43,701 bases of DNA, from assembly GCA_038223055.1 (NCBI GenBank), contig JBBRHF010000011.1:1-43701 (forward strand), read 5' to 3'. The DNA comes from JBBRHF01 sp038223055 (GTDB lineage Bacteria > Actinomycetota > Actinomycetes > JACCUZ01). A program made the translations under genes and the position numbers. Below the pieces are notes generated by a model. That model did no database searches. It saw only the letters and a list, made by a program, of their open reading frames with translations, and had not been told where the DNA came from. Each line of letters begins with the position of its first letter. The first letter of the stretch is position 1. Of this stretch, positions 36,328 to 43,701 are shown piece by piece.

Positions 36328-37584
36328 GTGACCGCCCTGCCGCTCGAGGACCACAGCCCCGGCTGGCGCTCGGCCGACTGGCCGCTGGTGGTTCACGTCC
36401 AGCCCATCGTCGCTCTGACCACGGGCACGGTGACCGGCTACGAGGCCCTCGCCCGGTTCCCGGGTTCCAGCGCGCCGGTCTACACGTTGTTCGAAAAGGC
36501 CTGGGCCGACGGCGTGGGACCCCAGCTCGAGGCGCGTGCGCTGACCCAGGCGCTCGCCCTGCCGGGCCGGCCGGCCACGGCGTACCTCGCGGTGAACGTC
36601 AGCCCTCGCGCCTTCGCGGAGGCCGCCGTCACGCGCGCCCTGGACATCGACCTGACCGGATTCGTCGTCGAGCTGACCGAGGCGCACTACGTGCCGACAG
36701 CCGAGCTCAAGCGCACCGCCGCGTGGCTGCGCGATCGTGGCGCCCGCCTCGCCATCGACGACGTGGGCACCGGCTACGCCGGCCTGGAACGCATCATCAG
36801 CCTGTCGCCGGACCTGATCAAGCTCGACCGTTCGCTGGTGATCCAGCTGCCCGACGACCAGGTCTGCCGGGCGATGGTCGAGAGCCTGGTGCGCTTCGCG
36901 GCCCGCTGCGGGGCCAAGGTCTGCGCCGAGGGCATCGAGACGACCGAGCAGCTTCAGGTCGTGGCCGAGCTGGACATCCCGCTGGGACAGGGCTTCATGT
37001 TCGGACGAGCCGCACCGACCTGGACGACGCCCTCGCGTCGATCGGTCGACATCGCGAGCGCCGTGCACCTGAAGGCCCTCAACGCGACGCCCCAGCAGAG
37101 CCTGTTCCTGGATGAGTACGTGCTGCTCGAGCGGCTGGCCGACCGGTTCAGCGAGGCCGACGAACTCGAGGACGTGCACTATGCCGTGTCGGGGCTGACC
37201 GGTCTGCTGCAGGCGGACCAGGTGCTGGTGTCGCTGCTGGACGAGAGCACCGATGAGCTCGTCTCGGTCAGCCACGAGGCGTGGTCGGTGGCCGGCGGCG
37301 CGCGTCGCCTGGCCGACTTCCCGCTCACCCGCTGGTCCCTCGACACGCGCCGCGCTGTCCAGGTGCTCGCCACCGACCCGAACGCGGAGCCGCACGAGGC
37401 GGCCTACATCCTCGAGCAGGGCTTCGCCAGCCTGCTGATGGTCCCGGTCACGACCAACGGGGCCACCGTGGGGATGCTCGCGTTCTTCCGGGTGAACGCC
37501 TCCCCCTGGAGCCTGCGCCACATCCGGCTGGCCCGGATTGGCGCGAGCCAGCTGGCCGCCACCCTGGACCGGCTGCAGCGCTGA
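36328..37584 (+). CDS. EAL-GAF c-di-GMP phosphodiesterase
   Basis: The 418-aa protein has an N-terminal EAL domain (about 18-240) and a C-terminal GAF domain (about 255-415). Catalytic residues of active EAL enzymes are present: E39-A-L in GYEALARF, N in VNVSPRAF, E in ELTEAH, D-D in AIDDVGTGY, K in LIKLDRS, E in AEGIETTEQ and Q in LGQGFMFG. It should hydrolyse c-di-GMP to pGpG, with the GAF domain as likely sensor. No GGDEF domain is attached. GTG 36328 is the annotated start, but GGAG directly abuts it, so the true start is uncertain. Confidence 0.9.
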   Translation: MTALPLEDHSPGWRSADWPLVVHVQPIVALTTGTVTGYEALARFPGSSAPVYTLFEKAWADGVGPQLEARALTQALALPGRPATAYLAVNVSPRAFAEAAVTRALDIDLTGFVVELTEAHYVPTAELKRTAAWLRDRGARLAIDDVGTGYAGLERIISLSPDLIKLDRSLVIQLPDDQVCRAMVESLVRFAARCGAKVCAEGIETTEQLQVVAELDIPLGQGFMFGRAAPTWTTPSRRSVDIASAVHLKALNATPQQSLFLDEYVLLERLADRFSEADELEDVHYAVSGLTGLLQADQVLVSLLDESTDELVSVSHEAWSVAGGARRLADFPLTRWSLDTRRAVQVLATDPNAEPHEAAYILEQGFASLLMVPVTTNGATVGMLAFFRVNASPWSLRHIRLARIGASQLAATLDRLQR

Positions 37585-37603
37585 ACGCTCAGCTGCCGAA
37601 CGC

Positions 37604-38728
37604 TCAGATCCAGTGGTTGCGCCGGAACCCCCGATAGAGAAAGACCGAGATCGTCAGCATCAGCGTCAATGCCATCGGGTAGCCCAGCGCCCAGCCGAGT
37701 TCGGGCATGTGGGTGAAGTTCATCCCGTAGACACCGGCGACCATGGTGTTCGCGGACAAGATGGCGACCCAGGCGGCGATCTTGCGCATGTCGTCGTTGT
37801 CGCGCATCTGAATCTGCGCCAGGTTGGCACTCAGCGCCCCGGTCAGCAGCTGGCCGAAAGTGTCAACGTCCTCGGCGGCTCGAAGCACGTGGTCGTGGAC
37901 GTCGCGGAAGTATTCGATCGACCGTCGATCGAGCAGGGCCAGGTTGCCGTTGACCACCCGGTCCATGACGGCGACGAGCGGGCGGACGGCCCGGTGGAAG
38001 TCCATCACCTCACGCTTGAGCTTGTAGAGCCGCTCGGTGGGAGCGGCCCGGCCTCCGGAGAAGACCTGCAGCTCGATCTCGTCGATGTCGGTGCTGATCC
38101 CCTCGATCGCCAGGGCGTACTCGTCCACCACGTGGTCGGACAGGGCGTGCAGGACCGCGCTGGGGCCAGTGCGCAGCAGATCTGTGTTGGCTTCCAGGCG
38201 GCGGCGCACCTCGGTGAGCCCGCTGGCGTGACCGTGCCGGACGGACACCACGAATCTGGCTCCGATGAACAGCATCACCTCGCCCACGTCGACCACCTCG
38301 GTGGGGTCGATGTAGCGCACCGTCTTGAGCACCACGAACAGCACGTCGTCGTAGAGCTCGATCTTGGGTCGCTGGTGGGCGTGGACCGCGTCCTCCACAG
38401 CGAGCGGAGGCAGGTCAAACTCCGCCGCGACCGCCGCAAGCTCCTCGGCCGACGGGGCGTGCAGGCCGATCCAGACGAACCCGTCGGCCGTGTCCAAGGC
38501 GCTCCCGAAGGCCGTGCCCAGAGGCAGCTGACCCCCCCTGCGGTATCCGTCCGCGTAGAGCCCGCAGTCGACGATGGACGAGTTCGCGGTGCCCGCGGAC
38601 CCGGACAGCTGAGTATCCCCGCGCACGGGCGCGGCACCGCGACGCCGGGTCAGCGCCCGGACCGGCAAGGCAGCCTTGCGGGTGCGGAACCGGCCTCCGT
38701 CAGCGTCGGTCTCCGAGCGGTGACTCAT
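37604..38728 (-). CDS. corA: CorA-type magnesium/cobalt transporter
   Basis: CorA forms pentameric channels for magnesium and related divalent ions. The 374-aa protein has a long cytosolic N-terminal domain (IGLHAPSAEELAAVAAEFDL; VEDAVHAHQRPKIELYDD), the long stalk helix, and two C-terminal helices with the essential Y-G-M-N motif (G335-M-N337). ATG 38726-38728 (MSHRSETDADG) has GGGAGA about five bases upstream. It is convergent with the EAL-GAF gene, with 19 bases between stops. Confidence 0.93.
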   Translation of the reverse strand: MSHRSETDADGGRFRTRKAALPVRALTRRRGAAPVRGDTQLSGSAGTANSSIVDCGLYADGYRRGGQLPLGTAFGSALDTADGFVWIGLHAPSAEELAAVAAEFDLPPLAVEDAVHAHQRPKIELYDDVLFVVLKTVRYIDPTEVVDVGEVMLFIGARFVVSVRHGHASGLTEVRRRLEANTDLLRTGPSAVLHALSDHVVDEYALAIEGISTDIDEIELQVFSGGRAAPTERLYKLKREVMDFHRAVRPLVAVMDRVVNGNLALLDRRSIEYFRDVHDHVLRAAEDVDTFGQLLTGALSANLAQIQMRDNDDMRKIAAWVAILSANTMVAGVYGMNFTHMPELGWALGYPMALTLMLTISVFLYRGFRRNHWI

Positions 38729-39092
38729 GCGATCTCCCAACGCCGACGACACCTTTCCCACAGCATGGTTCCCCATCCTGGGGGGCACAGCCTCCGTCGT
38801 ACGGGCCGCTGACGCATTCTGGTCACCGAGCAGGCCACTGAGATGCACCTCAGCTGAGATGTACGTCATAGGACCACACCCGAACGGGCCATATCGCCAC
38901 CCCCCAATTTGGGTACATTTTACGCCTGATTTACCCAATTTATGATGATCTGGCGCCACGGAATCCTCCCGAACCCGAACCTCAGACCGCTCCGGCATGA
39001 CCCGGTGCCCCGCCGCGTCTCATCCGAAGTGGGGATGGGCTTGCAGGGGAATCCCAGGCAGGATGCTTATTGGGGAAAAGGGGGGTTACGGC
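38729..39092 (+). promoter_or_regulatory. AT-rich regulatory region upstream of the SARP gene
   Basis: This 364-base gap separates the divergent corA and SARP genes. An AT-rich block at about 38901-38950 stands out. It contains TATGAT (38941-38946), a good -10 candidate, and an imperfect inverted pair, AATTTGGGTA (38906-38915) and TTACCCAATT (38931-38940), that could be an operator. No strong -35 was seen. Ribosome-binding sites of both genes lie at the edges. No gene was recognised inside. Confidence 0.4.
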
Positions 39093-41099
39093 ATGTCGGC
39101 GTCGATTGCCATGTTCGGGTCACTGAACGTGCACGTGGGGGAGCGCACCCTGGGTCCCAAGGACTTCATGGGGCGCAAGCCCAAGCAGCTGCTCGAGATC
39201 CTGGTCCTGCACGAAGGCCGACCGGTGCCCAAGGACCAGCTCGCCGAGAAGTTGTGGGGCGACGGGCTTCCCGTCAACTTCTCCGCGTCTCTGGAACACT
39301 ACGTGTCACTGCTGCGCAAACGGCTGGCCCCGGGCGGGCGACCCAACGCGTCGCTGATCCGCACGGTGCACGGCGGCTACCGCTTCGAGCCCTCCGAGGC
39401 CGAGGTGGACACGTTCGCGTTCGACCGCGTCTATGACCGGCATGTGGCCGGTGTCGCCACCCGCGACGAGCTCGACCAGGCGGTGAGCCTGGTCCGCGGC
39501 GAGCTGCTCGAGGACGAGCCCTACGCCGACTGGGCCGCGAGCGCGCGGGCGCACTACTCGCAGCGCCACGTGGAGATCCTTGGCGCCGCCGCTCTGGCCG
39601 CCCTGGCCGAGGGCGACGGCGTGCGCGGCGCGGAACTCGCCGCGGCAGCCGTGACCCGCGACGCCTACGCAGAGTCGGCGCACCGCCTGCTCATGCTCGC
39701 CCACTACCAGCTGGGTCGTCAGGGCGACGCGCTCGCGGACTTCGATCGCTGCCGTCGCAATCTGTGCGACGAGCTGGGTGTGGACCCGCTGCCGCTGACC
39801 ACCAGGTTGCATGCCGCGATCCTGAGCCAGGCTCCGGCCGCCGAGCTGCTTGAGGAATACGCCGGGGCCCCCCGCGCTCAGGTTCGTGCGGGTTCGGTCG
39901 CCACCCAGATCCCCCCGCAGCGATCGACGCCCGACGCCCGGGTGCCCTTCGTCGGCCGCAGCGCCGATCTGGCCCGCCTGCACGCCGAGGTGGTCAAGGC
40001 ATCCGGTCGGCGGATGCCTGTGGTGCTGATCGACGGGCAGCTGGGTGCGGGCAAGACCCGCATGCTCGAAGAGCTCGGCGCCACGATTCGGGACCGCAAG
40101 GTCGTGTCACTGACCGCCACGGTCGCGGAGCACGCCATCGCCGGATCGTCGATCGCCCACCTGCTGACCGCCTTGTGCGACCGTGACGCGAGGCTGATCG
40201 GCACGCTCGAGACGCTGTCCACCACGTGGGACGACAACCCGGGCCGGCGCGCCGCGGTGGCCGGCCAGATCGCCGCCCTCATCGGTGACCAGGATCCGTT
40301 CGTCGTGCTCTACGACAACGCCGAGCTCATCGACCCGGTGAGTGCTCAGCTGTTCGCCTGCCTGTCGCTGGCATTGCCCGCGTCGGCCGGCGCGCTCGTG
40401 TTCGCCTGCCGATCGGGACACCTCAACGGCGACCACGCCCTGACTCACCTGCCCGACCTGACCCGGCTACACCTCGGCCCGCTGTGCGCTGAGACGCTGG
40501 ACAGTTTCGGCATCGAGGGGTTGCATGCGCGGACCGGAGGCCTGCCCCTGTTCGTGGCCGGCGAGCTGGCCCTGACCGGCTCGGGACCGGGCACCGGTTC
40601 CGACGACGCGCTGGAGCGGTTCCGACGGCTCGGCGACCGTCGCTACCGCATGCTGGTCGTGGCGGCGGTCTTCCTTGGTTCGATCATGCCAGAGCCGCTG
40701 GCACGCATGCTGGGCAGCGACCCGGTGAGCGTGGTCGATGACCTCGAGTGGCTCTGCGGCCTGCAATTGCTGCAGGTGGACGGTGACGGGTTCGTCTTCA
40801 GCAACGACGCCGTCCGGGACCTGCTGCGCGGCACCGTGTCCCCAGCCCGCCGGCGGTTACTGTTGAGCAACACCCGCGCAGGGGACGAACGCGGGGAACG
40901 TCGCCACGTCAACCGGTTGATGGCTGCCAGCCAGAACCGGCGCTCTGGCCGGCCAGATCGGCGGGCCGACGACCGGCGGATCCCGGTGCTCCAGCCCATA
41001 CCCCACCTGCCGGAGTTGGCCAAGTTCGCGGAGATGGCCGAGCTCGCCGAGCTCGCCGAACTGACCGAGGAAGTCAGGGCCAGCGCGACCGCCGGGTAG
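39093..41099 (+). CDS. SARP/BTAD transcriptional regulator with ATPase domain
   Basis: The 668-aa regulator has a N-terminal OmpR-type winged helix (LLEILVLHEGRPVPKDQLAE, then IRTVHGGYRFEP), a bacterial transcriptional activation domain (about 100-245; RRNLCDELGVDPLPLTTRLH) and an AAA-type ATPase (about 285-520) with Walker A GQLGAGKT and FVVLYDNAEL where Walker B is expected. No C-terminal TPR array like that of AfsR is seen; the end is a run of A-E-L repeats (AEMAELAELAELTEE), probably a coil. ATG 39093 has a G-rich site upstream; ATG 39063 is an alternative. Such regulators often control secondary metabolism. A sensor kinase gene follows. Confidence 0.88.
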   Translation: MSASIAMFGSLNVHVGERTLGPKDFMGRKPKQLLEILVLHEGRPVPKDQLAEKLWGDGLPVNFSASLEHYVSLLRKRLAPGGRPNASLIRTVHGGYRFEPSEAEVDTFAFDRVYDRHVAGVATRDELDQAVSLVRGELLEDEPYADWAASARAHYSQRHVEILGAAALAALAEGDGVRGAELAAAAVTRDAYAESAHRLLMLAHYQLGRQGDALADFDRCRRNLCDELGVDPLPLTTRLHAAILSQAPAAELLEEYAGAPRAQVRAGSVATQIPPQRSTPDARVPFVGRSADLARLHAEVVKASGRRMPVVLIDGQLGAGKTRMLEELGATIRDRKVVSLTATVAEHAIAGSSIAHLLTALCDRDARLIGTLETLSTTWDDNPGRRAAVAGQIAALIGDQDPFVVLYDNAELIDPVSAQLFACLSLALPASAGALVFACRSGHLNGDHALTHLPDLTRLHLGPLCAETLDSFGIEGLHARTGGLPLFVAGELALTGSGPGTGSDDALERFRRLGDRRYRMLVVAAVFLGSIMPEPLARMLGSDPVSVVDDLEWLCGLQLLQVDGDGFVFSNDAVRDLLRGTVSPARRRLLLSNTRAGDERGERRHVNRLMAASQNRRSGRPDRRADDRRIPVLQPIPHLPELAKFAEMAELAELAELTEEVRASATAG

Positions 41100-41123
41100 G
41101 CCAGCGGCGGCAACGGTCCCCCG

Positions 41124-42575
41124 ATGGTGACCGAAAGGTTCTCAACAGGCACTATCGACAGCATGGACGCTAGTTCCGTCAATCGGGAGGAAGCCGACAT
41201 CTCCGTCGCTACACAACCGCCACCGGGTCGAACCGGGCACTCCCCCCGGGTCACGTCGTCTGGCGAGCCCGTCGTTTCCCCGAGCTATCGGCGCCTTTCC
41301 GTGGGCCGCGAACTCGGTCGCTTCGCCGTGGCCGGGGTCGCCGCCCTCGTGCTGCTCGGCGGCACGGGGATCTTCGCCTTGCACCGAGTGGCCGTCCGGG
41401 ACGCCATCGACCAGGCGCGGGAGATCTCCGTGGCCGAGACGCGTTTCGTCGCCGAGCCCGCGGTCACCGATGCCCTCGTCGCGGGCGACCCCGCGGCCCT
41501 GGCAGCCTTCGACCGGCTCGTCCGCCGACAGCTGCTCAAGGACCGCGTCGTGCGGATCAAGCTGTGGACGCCGGACGGTCGGGTCGTCTACTCCGACGAC
41601 ACCCGCCTGATCGGGCAGCGGTTCGCCCTCGCCGCCGACGATCGAGAGGTGTTGCGGACCGGGCGCCCCTCCGCGGACCTGTCCAACCTCAGCTCGGCCG
41701 AGAACACGTTCGAGCGCCCTGCCGGGCGGCTGCTGCAGGTCTACACCCGCGCGCAGACGCCGAGCGGGCAGAAGCTGCTGTTCGAGTCCTACCTTCGCCT
41801 GGACTCGGTTCTCGCCCAGAGCAGCTCACTGGTGTGGTCGATGATCCCGGCGCTCCTGCTGGCGCTGCTCGCCCTTCAGGCGCTGCAGCTGCCGCTGGCC
41901 CTGCGGCTCGTACGCCGGGTGCAGCACGGCCAGCGCGAGCGACACGCGCTGCAACGGCGTGCCCTGGAGGCCTCCGACCACGAGCGTCGCCGCATCGCGC
42001 GCGACATGCACGACGGGCTGGTGCAGTCGCTGGTCGGGCTGTCCTACTCCTTGGCCGGAGCCGCGGAACGGATGCGCAACAAGGGCGAGAACGACACCGC
42101 CGACCAGTTGGACGCGGCCGCGACGACCACCCGGTCGGGCGTCGGCGACCTGCGCACGCTGATCCATGACATCTATCCCCCCTCACTCGAGCAGCTCGGA
42201 CTGCGGGCCGCGCTCGTCGAGCTCCTCTCGACGGCCGAGCGCACCGGCCTCAAGACGTCGCTCGACATGTCCGCGGACCCCCTGGTCCCGGCCGAGGTGA
42301 CCGCCGCTCTCTACCGGGCCGCCCAGGAGGCAGTCCGAAATGTGGTGGCACACTCCGGCGCAACCGCGGTTCGGGTCGAGGTCGTGCAGACCAGCCGACT
42401 CGTCGGGGTCGTCGTGACCGACAACGGTGTTGGCCCGCTGGACCCCGACCCGACCCGCCCCCATTTCGGCCTGCGGATGCTTGAGGACCTGGCCGCCGAG
42501 GTCGGCGGCCAGCTCGAGCTCGTCGCCGGCCCAGAGGGCGGAACGTGTTTCCGCTTCGAGCTTCCCACACCATGA
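41124..42575 (+). CDS. NarL-family sensor histidine kinase
   Basis: The 483-aa membrane kinase has helices at about 66-88 and 236-262 around an extracytoplasmic sensor region (RIKLWTPDGRVVYSDDTRL, resembling a single-Cache/PAS-like fold). The HisKA_3 dimerisation domain follows, with phospho-acceptor H296 in RRRIARDMHDGLVQ, and then an ATPase domain with AVRNVVAHSG, DNGVGPL and HFGLRMLEDLA. The N-terminal ~60 residues are polar, so a start at 41163 is also possible. It begins 24 bases after the SARP stop and overlaps the regulator gene by ATGA. Confidence 0.92.
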   Translation: MVTERFSTGTIDSMDASSVNREEADISVATQPPPGRTGHSPRVTSSGEPVVSPSYRRLSVGRELGRFAVAGVAALVLLGGTGIFALHRVAVRDAIDQAREISVAETRFVAEPAVTDALVAGDPAALAAFDRLVRRQLLKDRVVRIKLWTPDGRVVYSDDTRLIGQRFALAADDREVLRTGRPSADLSNLSSAENTFERPAGRLLQVYTRAQTPSGQKLLFESYLRLDSVLAQSSSLVWSMIPALLLALLALQALQLPLALRLVRRVQHGQRERHALQRRALEASDHERRRIARDMHDGLVQSLVGLSYSLAGAAERMRNKGENDTADQLDAAATTTRSGVGDLRTLIHDIYPPSLEQLGLRAALVELLSTAERTGLKTSLDMSADPLVPAEVTAALYRAAQEAVRNVVAHSGATAVRVEVVQTSRLVGVVVTDNGVGPLDPDPTRPHFGLRMLEDLAAEVGGQLELVAGPEGGTCFRFELPTP

Positions 42576-43216
42576 TCCGGCTGCTGGTGGTCGACGACCA
42601 CGAGGTCGTGCGCGCTGGGCTGGTCCAGATGATGGAGCCGACCACTGACATCCTCGTTGTCGGCGAGGCTGGCGACGGCGCAGAGGCCCTGTCCGTCGTC
42701 GCCGCGCTGCCTCCGGACGGGCGCCCCGACGTCGCCCTGATGGACGTGTCGATGCCGGGCATGGACGGCATGGCCGCGACCAAGGCGCTGCTGGCCCGAT
42801 ATCCGAAGCTGCGGGTGATCGGGTTGACGTCGTTCGACGACCAGGCACGGGTGCTGGCCATGCTCGACGCCGGCGCCATCGGCTATCTCGTCAAGGACGC
42901 CAAGCCCCAGGAGATCCTCGAGGCCATCCGCGCCGCGTCCCGCGGCGAGGCGCCGCTGTCGCTGGCCGCCTCGACGGCTCTCGTGCGCGCGCGAGCCACT
43001 CGCACCAGCGAGGCGACCCTGACGACTCGCGAACAGGACGTGCTCACTCGGCTGGCCCGGGGGCTCACCAACCAGGCCATCGCCACCGAGCTGCACATCA
43101 GCGAGGCCACAGTCAAGGCCCACCTCACCCAGATCTACCAGTCCTTGGGGGTCAGCGATCGGACTGCGGCCGTCATCAAGGCCATGAAGATCGGTCTGGT
43201 CGCGCCGCCGAGCTGA
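42572..43216 (+). CDS. NarL/LuxR-type response regulator
   Basis: The 214-aa regulator has a complete receiver domain (D8, D9 in VVDDHE; phospho-acceptor D58 in ALMDVSMPG; T86 in GLTSF; K108 in YLVKDA) and a C-terminal LuxR-type helix-turn-helix (about 148-199; LTTREQDVLTRLARGLTNQA, then ISEATVKAHL). It is the expected partner of the kinase, to which it is coupled by ATGA at 42572-42575. Targets are unknown; the SARP gene and its own operon are reasonable candidates. Confidence 0.95.
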   Translation: MIRLLVVDDHEVVRAGLVQMMEPTTDILVVGEAGDGAEALSVVAALPPDGRPDVALMDVSMPGMDGMAATKALLARYPKLRVIGLTSFDDQARVLAMLDAGAIGYLVKDAKPQEILEAIRAASRGEAPLSLAASTALVRARATRTSEATLTTREQDVLTRLARGLTNQAIATELHISEATVKAHLTQIYQSLGVSDRTAAVIKAMKIGLVAPPS

Positions 43217-43255
43217 GCGCGCCCCGGCTGGGGCTGAGCGCGCCTGGGCTGGGAC
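43214..43255. repeat. About 21-bp imperfect tandem repeat after the response regulator
   Basis: Two imperfect copies of a unit beginning TGAGCGCGCC and ending GCTGGG lie in tandem directly at the response-regulator stop codon. The unit reads into the terminator hairpin that follows. Confidence 0.6.
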
Positions 43256-43259
43256 CGGA

Positions 43260-43292
43260 GCCCCCGCCGCCAGGGGGGAGGGCGGCGGGGGC
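43260..43292 (+). terminator. Strong GC-rich terminator
   Basis: Arms GCCCCCGCCGCC (43260-43271) and GGCGGCGGGGGC (43281-43292) pair perfectly over 12 bases with a nine-base loop. It lies 43 bases after the response-regulator stop and closes the SARP-kinase-regulator operon. A GTCTCGGGGTCTCGG stretch follows rather than a T-run. Confidence 0.85.
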
Positions 43293-43466
43293 GTCTCGGG
43301 GTCTCGGCGACCCGGTCACCGGGCCGCGCGCGAGGGGCTCTTATCGGGCACGTCGCGCGTCCCCGATGAGCCGTACTCTGCCCCGCCGGCCTGTGGCCGC
43401 GCTGATGACCCAGCAGTCGTAGTCCGCTCGTCGGGCCGACGAGGCGCCGTGGGTAGGGTGCCGCCC

Positions 43467-43701
43467 ATGCCCACATCCCGGCGCCGACCTCCGACCATGG
43501 CCATCACCGGAGCCACCGGCAATCTGGGCGGGCGGGTCGCCCGCGGGCTCGCCGGGACCGGAGCGGCGCTCCGGCTCGTCGTACGAGACCCTCGCCGTGC
43601 CCCTGACCTGGGGAGCGTCGAGATCGCCACGGCGGCCTACGGCGACATCGCGGCGGCGCGACGTGCCCTCGAGGGCATCGCGACCCTGTTCATGGTCTCC
43701 G
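43467..43701 (+). CDS. NAD(P)H-binding SDR (NmrA-like), N-terminal fragment
   Basis: A gene starts at ATG 43467 (or ATG 43497) and runs out of the window. It encodes MAITGATGNLGGRVARGL, the glycine-rich dinucleotide fold of extended SDRs of the NmrA/atypical type, then LRLVVRDPRRAP, AYGDIAAARRALEGI and TLFMVS. Such proteins include quinone reductases and redox sensors; the exact role cannot be read from 78 residues. It is downstream of the terminator and so is probably a separate transcript. Confidence 0.85.
   Translation, partial: MPTSRRRPPTMAITGATGNLGGRVARGLAGTGAALRLVVRDPRRAPDLGSVEIATAAYGDIAAARRALEGIATLFMVS

Overview
The window is chromosomal DNA of a very GC-rich actinobacterium (class Actinomycetes). 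Three landmarks support this: the gene order radA-disA-mutY-clpC-lsr2-lysS-panC, the block ppa/dacB/metalloprotease/tilS/hpt/ftsH/folE-folP-folB-folK/DUF3180, and an Lsr2 xenogeneic silencer. GTG starts and ATGA/GTGA stop-start overlaps are frequent. I cannot place the organism below class with confidence. A Frankia/Geodermatophilus/Kineosporia-like lineage is a guess from the mixture of genes.

Layout. Positions 1-5.6 kb hold the 3' end of radA, disA (c-di-AMP synthase), a convergent chemosensory operon cheB-cheR-cheW, and mutY. The CheB has a degraded receiver domain and the CheR carries a C-terminal TPR region. Positions 5.6-13.8 kb hold clpC, a lower-GC patch with a DUF488 gene and a probable transposase remnant, then lsr2, an overlooked 54-aa membrane ORF, lysS, panC and a DUF2520/PanG-like reductase. 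Positions 14-20.5 kb hold a MidA/NDUFAF7-type methyltransferase, a coupled operon on the minus strand (two bPH2 membrane proteins, a cytochrome P450, idi), a stand-alone nuoD and a DUF1684 gene. Positions 20.5-24.6 kb hold an osmoprotectant-type ABC transporter: the ATPase gene is on the plus strand, and two permeases and a lipoprotein binding protein are divergent from it. The binding protein appears to be circularly permuted.

Positions 24.7-30.2 kb hold ftsH and the folate operon folE-folP-folB-folK-DUF3180, chained by overlapping stops and starts, preceded by hpt. Positions 30.3-34.8 kb hold tilS, a DUF2342 zinc metalloprotease, a 47-aa membrane peptide gene, dacB, and the divergent ppa. 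Positions 34.8-38.7 kb hold two unassigned membrane proteins (one like an ion channel without a selectivity filter), an EAL-GAF c-di-GMP phosphodiesterase and a CorA-type transporter. Positions 39.1-43.2 kb form a regulatory operon: a SARP/BTAD regulator with an ATPase domain, then a NarL-family sensor kinase and response regulator, closed by a strong hairpin. The window ends inside an NAD(P)H-binding SDR gene.

Most of the DNA is housekeeping. The parts that look least described are the permuted binding protein, the orphan CheB-CheR-CheW set, the SARP-kinase-regulator operon, the PH/PH/P450/Idi operon, a probable CTG start for folE, and a hairpin that spaces the ftsH ribosome-binding site. 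No rRNA, tRNA or CRISPR array was seen.
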